64,000 nucleotides of DNA from JACKBK01 sp963707275. Lineage in GTDB: Bacteria; Chloroflexota; Anaerolineae; JAAEKA01. Of the stretch, positions 40,127 through 48,810 are shown piece by piece; position 1 is the first letter of the stretch; each line of letters begins with the position of its first letter. Position numbers and translations under genes: made by a program. The notes below the pieces were generated by a model. It had not been told where the DNA came from and made no database searches. It saw nothing but the letters and a program-made list of their open reading frames with translations. The stretch lies in NCBI GenBank assembly GCA_963707275.1, contig CAVPPH010000001.1:248001-312000 (forward strand), in the 5' to 3' direction.

Positions 40127-42244
40127 TTGCAGACCAACATTCTGAGGATCGACAAGTACCGAATTGTTGCGGCGCTGCTGCTGACCGTGCTGTTGTTGGC
40201 AGGCTGCCGGTCCGGCAACAAGGCGCCCGACACGGCCGCGGTTGCTTCAGAGCAACCGGCTGTCGCCGCGCCGGCCAGCAGCATCGCCAGCAGGCCAGTG
40301 GACGAACCCGTCGGGTTGCAACTGGTGGTGCTGCCAGACGCGGGCGAAAAGCCGCTGATGCAGGCCATTGACAGCGCACAGGAATCGATCCGCCTCAAGG
40401 TCTACCTGATCACGTTGGACGAGGTGGTGGACGTGCTCAAGGCGGCTGCGCAGCGCGGCGTCGATGTACGGGTGATGATCGAGCCGGAGCCGCAGGGCGG
40501 CGGCGAGTCTAACCGGGCGGCCTTCGAGGAGTTGCGCAGCGCGGGCATCGATGTTCGCAACACGCCCAGCGCCTTCCGTTTCAGCCACGAGAAGAGTCTG
40601 GTGGTGGACGACCGTCGCGCGCACATCATGACCCACAACCTGACCTACTCGTCGTTCAACAAGAACCGCGAGTACGAGGTGATCGTGGACGACCCGGCGC
40701 TGGTGGCTGAGGTGGCGCGCGTCTTCGACGACGACTGGAGCCGGCGCGCCCCCGATCTGGCCAATTCCCTGCTGGTCTGGAGCCCGATCAACAGCCGCGA
40801 GCGCATCACCGCGCTGATCGACGGCGCGGCTACCAGCCTCGATCTGGAACAGAACTCGCTGTTGGACGTAGACCTCAACGACCAGCTTCATGCCGCCGCG
40901 CGCCGCGGCGTCGCCGTGCGCATCGTCACGCCGCCGGTGGATAACCCAGCTGACCGCGAGATGGTGCAGATCGAACGCCTGCTGGCGGGCGGGGTAGAGG
41001 TCGCGTTCCTCGATGAACCCTACGTTCATGCCAAGACGATCCTGGCCGATGGCAAGACGGCCTTCGTCGGCTCGCAGAACTTCAGCCAAACATCCCTCGA
41101 TTCCAACCGCGAGCTGGGCATCGTTTTCGACGACGCGGCGGCGGTCAACCGGCTGGCCAGCGCGTTTCTTCAGGACTGGAACGCAGCCCAGAAGTTGACG
41201 GCTGACCAGCCTGCCAGCCCGCAGGCACCGCCGGGCGAGGCCATCCCGTGGCAGGACGCGCCGCAGTACGTCGGCCAGCAGGTGACGGTCGAGGGCGACA
41301 TCGTGGACACCTACGACTCCGGGGCGGTGGTGTTTCTGAACTTCAGCCGCAACCGCGATGACTTCACGCTGGTGATCTTCGCCGAGGATGCTGACAGCTT
41401 CCCGGTCGCGCCGGAAGATGCTTTCCGCGGCAAGCGGGTCCGCGCCACCGGCGAGGTCGAGCTGTATCGCAACCGGCCGGAGATCATCATCAACTCACCC
41501 GACCAGATTGAGGTCATCGGCGATGCGGGGAGTTCAGGCGCGGCTGAACCGGCCACACGGTCGGACGGTGTTGTCCTGGACATCAGCGCGGCCGAGCCGG
41601 CAACTGGCGCAGTCTCCTGGCAGGACGCTGGCCAGCATATCGACCAGACCATCACCGTTGAGGGGGACATCGTGCGCAGCTACAACAGCGGCAAGGTGGC
41701 GTTCCTCAATTTCGCGCAGGAGTACCAGAACACGTTCACCGTCGCGATCTTTGCCAGCGACTTCGGCAAGTTCCCTGAACCGCCCGACGAGTACTACCTC
41801 GGCCAGCGCATCCAGGTCACCGGCAAGGTCAAGGAATATCAGGGCGCGCCGGAGATGGTCGTCGAAGACCCGTCGCAGATCGTGATTCTCGGTCCGGCGC
41901 AGGACGCAGCGGCTCCGGGGGCAGCGACTGCGCCGGCTGCTTCGGCAGTCGTCTCGTGGCAGGATGCAGCCAACTACGCAAGCCAGACCATCACAGTCGA
42001 AGGTCGCGTGGTCGATACGTACCGCTCGGCCAAGGTCATCTTCCTCAATTTCAGCCCCGACCGCGACGAATTCAAGGTCGTGATCTTCGCTGACGATTGG
42101 GAGAAGTGGCCGCAGTCGCCCGATGAACTGTACTACGGCAAGAACGTGCGCGTTACCGGCGAGATCGAGTTGTACCAGGACGCGCCGGAGGTGATCGTCG
42201 AATCGCCCGATCAGATCGAACTGATCGAGGGGGCTGGGGGATGA
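40127..42244 (+). CDS. Phospholipase-D-like lipoprotein with three OB-like repeats
   Basis: TTG at 40127, seven bases after GGAGG, is preferred to an in-frame GTG at 40088 because it places the signal at the very N-terminus (IVAALLLTVLLLAGC, lipobox). Residues ~65-355 form a PLD domain with two HxKx4D motifs (HEKSLVVDD near 154, HAKTILADG near 300, followed by GSQNFSQTS). Three repeats of about 100 residues begin near 374, 497 and 611 (WQDA..Y..Q.ITVEG.IVDTY, VFLNFS, VRVTGE.ELY), typical of OB folds. Combinations of nuclease-type PLD domains with OB folds suggest nucleic-acid processing, although a phospholipase role is not excluded. The stop overlaps the next start in ATGA. Confidence 0.85.
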   Translation: MQTNILRIDKYRIVAALLLTVLLLAGCRSGNKAPDTAAVASEQPAVAAPASSIASRPVDEPVGLQLVVLPDAGEKPLMQAIDSAQESIRLKVYLITLDEVVDVLKAAAQRGVDVRVMIEPEPQGGGESNRAAFEELRSAGIDVRNTPSAFRFSHEKSLVVDDRRAHIMTHNLTYSSFNKNREYEVIVDDPALVAEVARVFDDDWSRRAPDLANSLLVWSPINSRERITALIDGAATSLDLEQNSLLDVDLNDQLHAAARRGVAVRIVTPPVDNPADREMVQIERLLAGGVEVAFLDEPYVHAKTILADGKTAFVGSQNFSQTSLDSNRELGIVFDDAAAVNRLASAFLQDWNAAQKLTADQPASPQAPPGEAIPWQDAPQYVGQQVTVEGDIVDTYDSGAVVFLNFSRNRDDFTLVIFAEDADSFPVAPEDAFRGKRVRATGEVELYRNRPEIIINSPDQIEVIGDAGSSGAAEPATRSDGVVLDISAAEPATGAVSWQDAGQHIDQTITVEGDIVRSYNSGKVAFLNFAQEYQNTFTVAIFASDFGKFPEPPDEYYLGQRIQVTGKVKEYQGAPEMVVEDPSQIVILGPAQDAAAPGAATAPAASAVVSWQDAANYASQTITVEGRVVDTYRSAKVIFLNFSPDRDEFKVVIFADDWEKWPQSPDELYYGKNVRVTGEIELYQDAPEVIVESPDQIELIEGAGG

Positions 42245-43296
42245 ATTCTCGTGAACGTGTGCGCACTGCGCTGACCGGTGGCTTGCCAGACCGCGTGCCG
42301 TTCACGCTGGGTTTTTACGCCCAGACACTGGATGTGATCGGCGGCGCGGACGCGGACGAATACTTCCAGGCTGATGTGCGCTACGCCTCGTTCAACCCGC
42401 CGCGTGCAGACGACGAGTTTATGCGCTACCTGCGGCGGTTGCCGTCGCACGTACACGTCGGCAGCCTGGCGCAGTTGCGCACCTATCACGAGTGGGATTA
42501 TCACCCCGAACTGGGACCGCAGCGCCCGCTATCTGACGTGAAATCCGCCGCGGATATGGCGGATCTGGTCCTGCCTGATTTTGCCGACCCGCAGCGCTAC
42601 GCTGGTCTGGCAGATCAGGTCCAACGCTGGCACGATCAGGGACTGGCCGTAGCCGGCTCGCCGCCGCATCTTGGCGGCGAACTGTTCGAAACCGCCTGGC
42701 GGCTGCGCGGTTTCGAGGAATGGCTGATCGACCTCAAAACCCGGCCTGCCCTCGCCAACTATCTGCTGGACCAATTGACAGCCATGACGCTGCACAGCGC
42801 GGTCATTCTGGCGCAGGCCGGTGTGGACATCCTGTTGCTGGACGATGACGTGGCGCAGCCGAACCGGATGTTGATCAGCCCGGCTATGTGGCGCGAGTTC
42901 TTCAAGCCGCGGCTGCGGGACATCATCGGCGCGGCACGCGCACTCGTGCCCGACCTGCTGGTGTTCTACCACAGCGACGGCAACTTCACGCCGATCATCC
43001 CGGAGTTGGTGGAGATCGGCGTCAACGTGATCAACCCGGTGCAGCCCGATTGCATGGACGCGGCGGCGATCCGCGCCGAGTTCGGCAGCCGGCTGGCGCT
43101 CTGGGGCACGGTTGGCACGGCCAGCGGCTGGGACCACGGGACGCCCGACGACATCCGCTGCGAGGTGCAGGACCGGGTGGCAACGCTGGGGCGCGCCGGC
43201 TTGCTGCTCGCTCCGGCCTACGACGTGGACTTCACGCCGTTGGAGAATCTTCAGGCCTTCGTACAGGCCGTTCATGAGGTTGCGACCAGTCGGTGA
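42241..43296 (+). CDS. Uroporphyrinogen decarboxylase-family protein (MtaA/CmuA-like)
   Basis: The product is 351 residues and intact. It begins MNSRERVRTALTGGLPDRVP, the usual opening of URO-D-fold methyltransferase-like proteins, and contains AGVDILLLDDDVAQPNRMLI, FKPRLRDIIGAAR, VFYHSDGNFTPIIPELVEIG and LWGTVGT. These motifs are more like MtaA/CmuA-type corrinoid methyltransferase proteins than like HemE, which acts in heme synthesis. No corrinoid protein or other heme gene lies nearby. The start overlaps the preceding stop by four bases, so it is probably cotranscribed with the PLD-like lipoprotein. The substrate is unknown. Confidence 0.8.
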   Translation: MNSRERVRTALTGGLPDRVPFTLGFYAQTLDVIGGADADEYFQADVRYASFNPPRADDEFMRYLRRLPSHVHVGSLAQLRTYHEWDYHPELGPQRPLSDVKSAADMADLVLPDFADPQRYAGLADQVQRWHDQGLAVAGSPPHLGGELFETAWRLRGFEEWLIDLKTRPALANYLLDQLTAMTLHSAVILAQAGVDILLLDDDVAQPNRMLISPAMWREFFKPRLRDIIGAARALVPDLLVFYHSDGNFTPIIPELVEIGVNVINPVQPDCMDAAAIRAEFGSRLALWGTVGTASGWDHGTPDDIRCEVQDRVATLGRAGLLLAPAYDVDFTPLENLQAFVQAVHEVATSR

Positions 43297-43367
43297 CAGT
43301 TCCTCCGGGATGGTTCCAATCACTTTCCGAGAATGACTGTCACCTGGTTTCATACGACCCACCCTCG

Positions 43368-43429
43368 TCATTCCCGCGGAGGCGGGAATCCACTCTTGTG
43401 CGCACTGGATTCCCGCCTCCGTGGAATGA
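43368..43429. repeat. Imperfect 24-25 bp inverted repeat (dispersed-element type)
   Basis: Arms at 43368-43392 and 43406-43429 are complementary except for a small mismatch/indel around CGCGG/ACGG, with a 13-bp loop. Sequences of the form CATTCCCGC..GGCGGGAATCC are common as dispersed palindromic repeats in many bacterial genomes. It lies between the URO-D-family gene and hisC and could act as a terminator hairpin. Confidence 0.65.
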
Positions 43430-43446
43430 CGCAAAGGAACCCCGTT

Positions 43447-44639
43447 TTGACATCAGTTACTGAAGCCGATGTAGTCCGGCTGTTTCGACCCGACCTGGCA
43501 GCGTTGGAGCCGTACACGCCGATCCATCCGTTTGAGGTGATCAGCCGGCGGCTGGACCGCGCGCCCGAAAGTATCGTCAAGCTCGACGCCAACGAGAATC
43601 CCTACGGGCCGTCGCCGCGGCGCTGGAAGCCATGGCATCCTACCGCTGGCACCACATCTACCCCGACCCGCAGAGCATCGATCTGCGCGACGCGTTGGCC
43701 GAGTTTCTGAACGTGCCGGCCGCCAGCATTCTGGCCGGCAGCGGCGCCGACGAGTTGATCGACCTTGTGGCGCGCCTCTTCCTGTCGCCGGGCGATGGCG
43801 TCATCGACTGCCCGCCGACCTTTGGCATGTACAGCTTCGACGCCGCGATCAACGGCGCGGCGGTGGTCAATGTGCCACGTCGGGGCGACTTCTCGGTCGA
43901 CGTCGGGGCTATCGAGCGGTTGTTCGCGCCCCGCGGCGGCTACGACGAGTTCGGCTGGCTGGATGCTGCGCAGACTGGCGGCGATCCGGACGCGTACCAG
44001 CCCGCGCTTCCGCCGCTCAAGCTGCTGTTTCTCTGTTCACCCAACAACCCGGACGGCGGGCTGGTTGCTCCGGAGGATCTGCGCAGGTTGCTGCGGCTGC
44101 CGGTCGTGATCGTGCTGGATCAGGCGTACGTCGAGTTTGCCGGGCCGGACGCCTCGCTGGCGCACTGGGTTGTTGAGCATCCGAACCTGATCGTGCTGCG
44201 CACCTTCAGCAAGTGGGCTGGACTGGGCGGGCTGCGGGTCGGCTACGGCGTCTTTCCGCCGGCGATCATCGAGCAGCTTTGGAAGATCAAACAGCCGTAC
44301 AACGTCAACGTGGCCGGAAACCGGGCCGCGCTGGCGTCGCTAGCCGACCGCGACTATCTACTGGGCAACGTGACGCGGCTGGTGGACGAGCGCGAGCGAT
44401 TGTATGAAGAGTTGGGGCGTTTCAACTTTTTGGAGCCGGTGCCAGGCAGCCGCAGCAACTTCGTGTTGTGTCGTGTGGTTGGAAGAGATGCACGCGGGCT
44501 GAAGGAGGGCCTGGAGCAAGCGGGTGTGTTGGTCAGATATTTCGCCAAGCCGGGTTTGGAAAACTGCATCCGTGTCAGCGCCGGGCGACCGGAGGACACC
44601 GACGCGCTGCTTCTCGCGCTGGGAGACCTGGCGGATTGA
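43447..44639 (+). CDS. hisC: Histidinol-phosphate aminotransferase (one frame change)
   Basis: A PLP-dependent fold-type I enzyme that converts imidazole-acetol phosphate to histidinol phosphate. The N-terminal part has KLDANENPYGPSP. A missing G near 43620 shifts the frame, after which it continues LEAMASYRWHHIYPDPQ. Further motifs are SPNNPDGGLVAPEDLRRL, DQAYVEFAG, and the PLP lysine in RTFSKWAGLGGLRVGYG. The TTG at 43447 lies nine bases after AAGGA and gives the expected N-terminus. An ATG at 43426 inside the preceding inverted repeat is an alternative. Its place upstream of hisB and hisH supports the histidine role over a general aminotransferase. Confidence 0.88.
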
Positions 44640-44642
44640 CGA

Positions 44643-44672
44643 TTGAACAAATCTGCTCGGATCGATTATACT
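44643..44672 (+). promoter_or_regulatory. Candidate sigma-70-type promoter for hisB
   Basis: TTGAAC (44643-44648) and TATACT (44667-44672) are separated by 18 bp, beginning immediately after the hisC stop. Transcription would start near 44679, leaving a leader of about 230 nt before hisB. Confidence 0.4.
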
Positions 44673-44679
44673 GCTGGCG

Positions 44680-44912
44680 TTGTACCAGCGAGTGTCGTGG
44701 CGCGAGGCACTGAATCCCCGGCGCACGCTCGTGGACATCAGAATTTGAGTCGGCAATTGGCTCGACACGCCCGCCGGGAGCCAAAACCTCCCGGCTACAA
44801 GATGGAAGCCCTTCCAGGACCGGGATATCCAGGCCTGCAGGCCCTTTCACCTGGTAGCCCGATCCGTTTTACGGTCGGTCGGGCCTGAACTTACACGCGG
44901 TACACGTAAAAC
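44680..44912 (+). promoter_or_regulatory. Structured leader upstream of hisB
   Basis: The leader contains a perfect 8-bp hairpin (GCCGGGAG at 44773-44780, CTCCCGGC at 44788-44795, loop CCAAAAC) and a 12-bp palindrome (GGCCTGCAGGCC near 44835). Near the end is a short CCGTTTTACGG stem. No T-box motif, His-codon-rich leader peptide or known riboswitch was recognised. It may be an attenuator of unknown class or merely spacer. Confidence 0.35.
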
Positions 44913-45497
44913 ATGCGACACGCCAACATTTCACGCACAACCAAAGAAACCGCGATCGAACTCGCGCTGGTGGTCGACGGCAGCGGTGTAGCCGAGATCG
45001 CCACCGGCGTCGGATTCTACGACCATATGCTGACCCTCTTCGCCAGCCACGGTCTGTTCGATCTGCAGGTGGCCGCGACCGGCGATCTGCACGTGGACGA
45101 ACACCACACGGTGGAGGACGTGGCGATCTGCCTCGGTCAGGCGCTGGACCGCGGACTGGGCGACCGCGCCGGCATCGTTCGCACTGCCCACAGCTTCGTG
45201 CCGATGGACGAGGCGCTGGCGTTTGTGGCCATCGACCTGGGCGGCCGGCCGTATTGCGTTTTCGACGCGGCCTGGCGCACCGACCGGCTGGGCACGCTGG
45301 GCACCGACCTGATCGGGCACGTCTTTGAGACGCTGGCGATCCACGGGCGAATGAATATCCACGCCCGCGTTCACTACGCCAGCAACGATCATCACGCCTG
45401 CGAGGCGCTGTTCAAGGCGCTGGGGCGCGCACTGGACGCGGCGACAGCCGTTGATCCGCGGCGGCGCGGCGTCCCGTCCACCAAAGGTAGTCTGTAG
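44913..45497 (+). CDS. hisB: Imidazoleglycerol-phosphate dehydratase
   Basis: The product is 194 residues, the normal length for monofunctional HisB. It carries both manganese-binding signatures, GFYDHMLTLFASHG with DEHHTVEDVAI, and NDHHACEALFKALGRAL. It catalyses dehydration of imidazole-glycerol phosphate to imidazole-acetol phosphate, the step just before HisC. The end PRRRGVPSTKGSL is the typical C-terminus. The frame is intact. The gene lies 273 bp after hisC and 40 bp before the DUF402 gene. Confidence 0.95.
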   Translation: MRHANISRTTKETAIELALVVDGSGVAEIATGVGFYDHMLTLFASHGLFDLQVAATGDLHVDEHHTVEDVAICLGQALDRGLGDRAGIVRTAHSFVPMDEALAFVAIDLGGRPYCVFDAAWRTDRLGTLGTDLIGHVFETLAIHGRMNIHARVHYASNDHHACEALFKALGRALDAATAVDPRRRGVPSTKGSL

Positions 45498-45537
45498 CAG
45501 GCCGCGGCAGGATAGAGCAACACGTAACGTAATCACT

Positions 45538-46077
45538 ATGCAAACGATTGAGAGCGGCGACTGGCAGAATCAGCCCGGCGTGGCCGACTATTTTGCCGGT
45601 CTGGTTGACGACGTGCTGATTGAGCGCGTCATCTGGGGCGATGGCTGGATAGCGGCGGATCGCGCCGGCCGGCAGTTGGCAGGCTACGGCTTCGTTTGGT
45701 ACAGGTTCTGGGTCTGGCGGGACGACCAATTGGTAGAGCGTTATTACGACAAGGACGGCACGTTGCTGGGCACGCAGATCGACGTTTGCACGCCGATGGA
45801 GATCGAGGAACGTCAGTGGCGCACACAGGATCTGGTGCTGGACATCTGGATCGCGCCTGATGGTCGGGTCACCGTCACCAACGAAGCGGCGTTCGACGCT
45901 GCTGTCGCCGGCGGCCAGCTTTCCCCGAATGACGCAGCCTGGGCTGAAACGCACGTTCGCCGGTTGACCGGAGCCATCGCACAGGGACGTTTCCCGCCGG
46001 CCATGGTGCGCAACTGGCAGGTTGACATCAGACGGATCGAAAGTGTGCTCGAACGCGCCCGGCAGGTCAAGGAGTGA
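45538..46077 (+). CDS. DUF402 family protein
   Basis: The product is 179 residues. The central part (YGFVWYRFWVWRDDQLVERY, GTLLGTQIDVCTPMEIEERQ, DLVLDIWIAPDGRVTV) matches the DUF402 pattern, in which conserved Asp and Tyr/Trp residues bind divalent metal. Characterised members are nucleotide phosphatases or FomD-type hydrolases. The gene lies between hisB and hisH with its stop five bases before the hisH start, so it is cotranscribed with the histidine genes. No established histidine step is missing a DUF402 enzyme, so a pathway role is only conjecture. Confidence 0.7.
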   Translation: MQTIESGDWQNQPGVADYFAGLVDDVLIERVIWGDGWIAADRAGRQLAGYGFVWYRFWVWRDDQLVERYYDKDGTLLGTQIDVCTPMEIEERQWRTQDLVLDIWIAPDGRVTVTNEAAFDAAVAGGQLSPNDAAWAETHVRRLTGAIAQGRFPPAMVRNWQVDIRRIESVLERARQVKE

Positions 46078-46081
46078 GCGG

Positions 46082-46726
46082 GTGATCGCGATCATCGACT
46101 ACGGTATCGGCAATCTGCGCAACGTGGAGCGGGCCTTTCAACACGTCGGCGCGCCGGTGGAGCTGACATCTGACCCTGACCGGGTGCGCGCGGCGGATGG
46201 CGTGGTCGTCCCGGGCGTGGGTGCGTTCGGTTCATGCGCGATCGGGCTGCGAAGCGGCGGGTTTGAGGAGCTGGTGCGCGCGACTGCCGCCAGCGGCCGG
46301 CCGTTGCTGGGCATCTGCGTCGGGATGCAACTGCTGTTCGATGACAGCGAGGAGATGGGCCAGCACACCGGGCTGGGGTTGCTGCCGGGGCGGGTGCTGC
46401 GCTTTCCCGAGGGCGGGCACGACAGCACCGGCCAGCGGCTCAAGGTGCCTCAGATCGGCTGGAACCAGCTCTGGCACGACGGCGACGATCCGCTGCTGCG
46501 CAGCGTGCCGGCCGGCAGCTACGCCTACTTCGTCCATTCCTACTACTGCGCGGCGGCTGAGCCGTCCGACGTGGTTGCCACCACTGACTATGGCATCGAC
46601 TACCCCTCGGTCGTTCGCCGCGGCAACGTCTGGGGCGCGCAGTTTCACCCTGAGAAGAGCCACGCGGTCGGCTTGCAGATCCTGCGCAACTTCGCTGAGA
46701 TCGTTACACCCCTGCCCGCAGCCTGA
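46082..46726 (+). CDS. hisH: Imidazole glycerol phosphate synthase, glutamine amidotransferase subunit
   Basis: GTG at 46082 follows AAGGAG and gives MIAIIDYGIGNLRNVERAF, the usual HisH start. An upstream in-frame extension would overlap the previous gene and is not needed. The triad glutaminase motifs are present: VVPGVGAFG, the nucleophile Cys in GICVGMQLLFD, and His/Glu in GAQFHPEKSH. HisH supplies ammonia to HisF to make imidazole-glycerol phosphate and AICAR; hisF is not in the window. The 3' end overlaps the convergent CHAT protease gene by about 23 bp. Confidence 0.95.
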   Translation: MIAIIDYGIGNLRNVERAFQHVGAPVELTSDPDRVRAADGVVVPGVGAFGSCAIGLRSGGFEELVRATAASGRPLLGICVGMQLLFDDSEEMGQHTGLGLLPGRVLRFPEGGHDSTGQRLKVPQIGWNQLWHDGDDPLLRSVPAGSYAYFVHSYYCAAAEPSDVVATTDYGIDYPSVVRRGNVWGAQFHPEKSHAVGLQILRNFAEIVTPLPAA

Positions 46727-47801
46727 CCTCACCCAGTTCAGCCTGCAACGCATCGTCGAACTGCCAGGGGAAGGGGGGCGCCACAAACAGTGGGCTTTGT
46801 GCAGCGGGCGTGGCTGCAACCGCGCCGGAGCGCATCGCCTTCCACGTTACTTCCCACGTTTTGGCGTGGTCCAGATAGTCGTAGCACGCCTGCCTGAAGT
46901 CGCTGCGCAAGATCTGGCCGATGTGCGTTTCGATCAACCTGACTGCCTCACCGTTCTCTGAAATCAGCAGGTCGATGTAGATCATCCACAGGCTCTTGCG
47001 CGGATCGCTGTCTGGCAGGCTGGCGAAGAATTCCTGCAGCTTGCCGATCGGCATCTCCAGGTGATCAAGTTGACGGTCGGCGCGGCAGGCGATCAAACGT
47101 GCGCTTGCTGTTGGAGAGACGCATTTGCAGCGGTTCCAGGAACTCGACCAGCAGGCGGCGATAGACTGCCTGATCGGCGACGGGCGCGGGCGAGGCGGCG
47201 AAACGGGTACCAGTCACCACCGTCACACCCTTGCCGGCGTCAGGTGATGGCAGCAGCACCGGTACCTGTGCTTGCACCGCGTCGCTGTGCAGCTCGATCT
47301 CCAAAGCGCCCTGGCCAAAGGCTGCGTTGATGTCGTCGCCGTCGGCAAGCGCGCGGTAGAATGCCAGCGCGAACCGTTGCGCCATCCCGTCAGCGATCGC
47401 GTCGCTCATTCCCACGACGCATGGAATGCTGGCGGCAATCGCGGCCGCCTGCGGCTGCGAATAGCAGGCGTTCAGAACCACGCAGCGGATCGCGCCTTTG
47501 TGCAGGGCAAACAGTTTTCCCAGCATGTTGGCGCTGACCGGCGCCGCCGTTCCGCCTGGTCCTTCGAGCACGATCTCGCCGCTCTCGGAGCCGTGGCTGG
47601 AGAAGTGGACGACGTCGGGTTTGTAGTCTACCAGGAGTTGTTGCAGGTCACCAACGGCTGTCTTCCAGCGCGTGCTGCGACCTTGATCTCGTCCGCGAAG
47701 GCCCGGTGCAGGATAGCATCCTGGATCATGTTAGCTTCACCTTCCAGATCCAGGTCATTCAGATCCTTGGGGCTGGCGGTCAAAAATAGGATTGTTGTCA
47801 T
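46704..47801 (-). CDS. CHAT-domain (caspase-like) protein, frame-disrupted
   Basis: ATG at 47801 gives MTTILFLTASPKDLNDLDLE, a typical opening of bacterial CHAT proteins. After a frame change near 47680 the sequence reads LLVDYKPDVVHFSSHGSESG, with the catalytic His in SSHG. The catalytic Cys is in CVVLNACYSQPQA, and VVGMSDAIADGMAQRFALAF follows, as in the C14/CHAT fold. A second frame change near 47090 leads into a helical C-terminal segment (MPIGKLQEFFASLPDSDPRK) ending at 46704; this could be an effector-associated adaptor. CHAT peptidases act in programmed cell death and conflict systems in bacteria. Its target and partners are unknown, and no adjacent sensor gene is visible. Confidence 0.75.
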
Positions 47802-48016
47802 AACGGCGATCCTTGATGGACTGGTGGTGGTCGTGTCGGCGCAGTGCTGGCCGACATTCTGTCCGCTGTTCATGCTGGCTAAACGGCGGCGTCATTGGAA
47901 TTGTACCATATACAACGGGACTTACAACCACTCGCTGACTCCTGCAGCTTGGTAACTGCGGAACAAGAGGAAATCGCGGACCCGACCTGCAACTTGCGAC
48001 CTGCACCCCCATCGAT

Positions 48017-48045
48017 TTGCCCGCCCGCTGTCTTGAGACTAAAAT
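48017..48045 (+). promoter_or_regulatory. Candidate promoter giving a near-leaderless transcript
   Basis: TTGCCC (48017-48022) and TAAAAT (48040-48045) are separated by 17 bp. The expected transcription start (about 48052) lies at the two candidate ATG codons (48049 and 48055). No Shine-Dalgarno sequence is seen, so translation may be leaderless from 48055. Confidence 0.35.
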
Positions 48046-48048
48046 TGC

Positions 48049-48798
48049 ATGGTTATGCCTCGACAACCAGATGATGTCACGGAATTGGTGCGCGGGCGAC
48101 CGAAGCTGCGCGACGTGCTGCGCGCCGGGCTGTTGCGACCGCCGGCCGCGCCGGTAGCGGGCCGCGAGGAGCCGTCGGATCTGAAACGCGTGTTGCAGGT
48201 CTACCAATCGGCCATGCTGCAAGCTGATTACGCTGATTTTGCCGGCCAGCCCAAGTACGCGGCGTTGACCCGGTTCTTTTTCACGTCGCTCTATGCGCCG
48301 GCTGACTTCGGTCTGCGCAACGAGTTGTTTCGCACGCTGCACGACTGGCTCGAGGGCATACTTGGCCGCGATCCTGTGCGTATCCTGGCGCAGGCGATTG
48401 AACTGTACGACCTGACCGACGCGCTGGACGACGACATGCTGCTGGCGTTGCGCGCCATGGGCGTGACAGACGAGGTGACGACCGAAGCCTGGGAGGCGGC
48501 CTACCGGCGGGTCGGGCGTCGCCAGGATCGCGAACGCCAGGTATGGCTGATCATCGACAATGCCCGCGCGTTGGCACTGTCTACGCGTGTGCCGCTGGTA
48601 GGTACGCAGTTGCGGGTCTTTCGACCGGCGGCGGGCATGCTGGGCTGGGGCCATGTGATCGACTTCCTGATCGAAGGCCACGAGGCTCTTTCCAAGGCAT
48701 CGCCGGTTGATGCGCCGCTGGAAGCGTTGGAAGCCCGCGAGATGGCGCGGATCGAACGGCTGCTGGGCACTGGCCGCGAAGCTGGCGCTGCAAACTGA
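48049..48798 (+). CDS. FFLEELY-motif-like hypothetical protein
   Basis: The product is about 249 residues and largely helical. The segment LKRVLQVYQSAMLQADYADF, then YAALTRFFFTSLYAPADFGL, corresponds to the FFLEELY motif of a conserved protein family of unknown function (here FFFTSLY), and AIELYDLTDALDDDMLLAL fits the same family. There is no signal peptide or membrane helix. The start may be ATG 48049 or the second ATG at 48055. It is 12 bp upstream of the M24 peptidase gene and probably cotranscribed with it. The family assignment is from motif memory and is moderate. Confidence 0.6.
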   Translation: MVMPRQPDDVTELVRGRPKLRDVLRAGLLRPPAAPVAGREEPSDLKRVLQVYQSAMLQADYADFAGQPKYAALTRFFFTSLYAPADFGLRNELFRTLHDWLEGILGRDPVRILAQAIELYDLTDALDDDMLLALRAMGVTDEVTTEAWEAAYRRVGRRQDRERQVWLIIDNARALALSTRVPLVGTQLRVFRPAAGMLGWGHVIDFLIEGHEALSKASPVDAPLEALEAREMARIERLLGTGREAGAAN

Positions 48799-48810
48799 AC
48801 GGAGACTGAC

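Noticed and set aside
44680..44912. T-box riboswitch upstream of hisB
   Set aside because: The conserved T-box sequence and an antiterminator fold were not found; only simple stems are visible.
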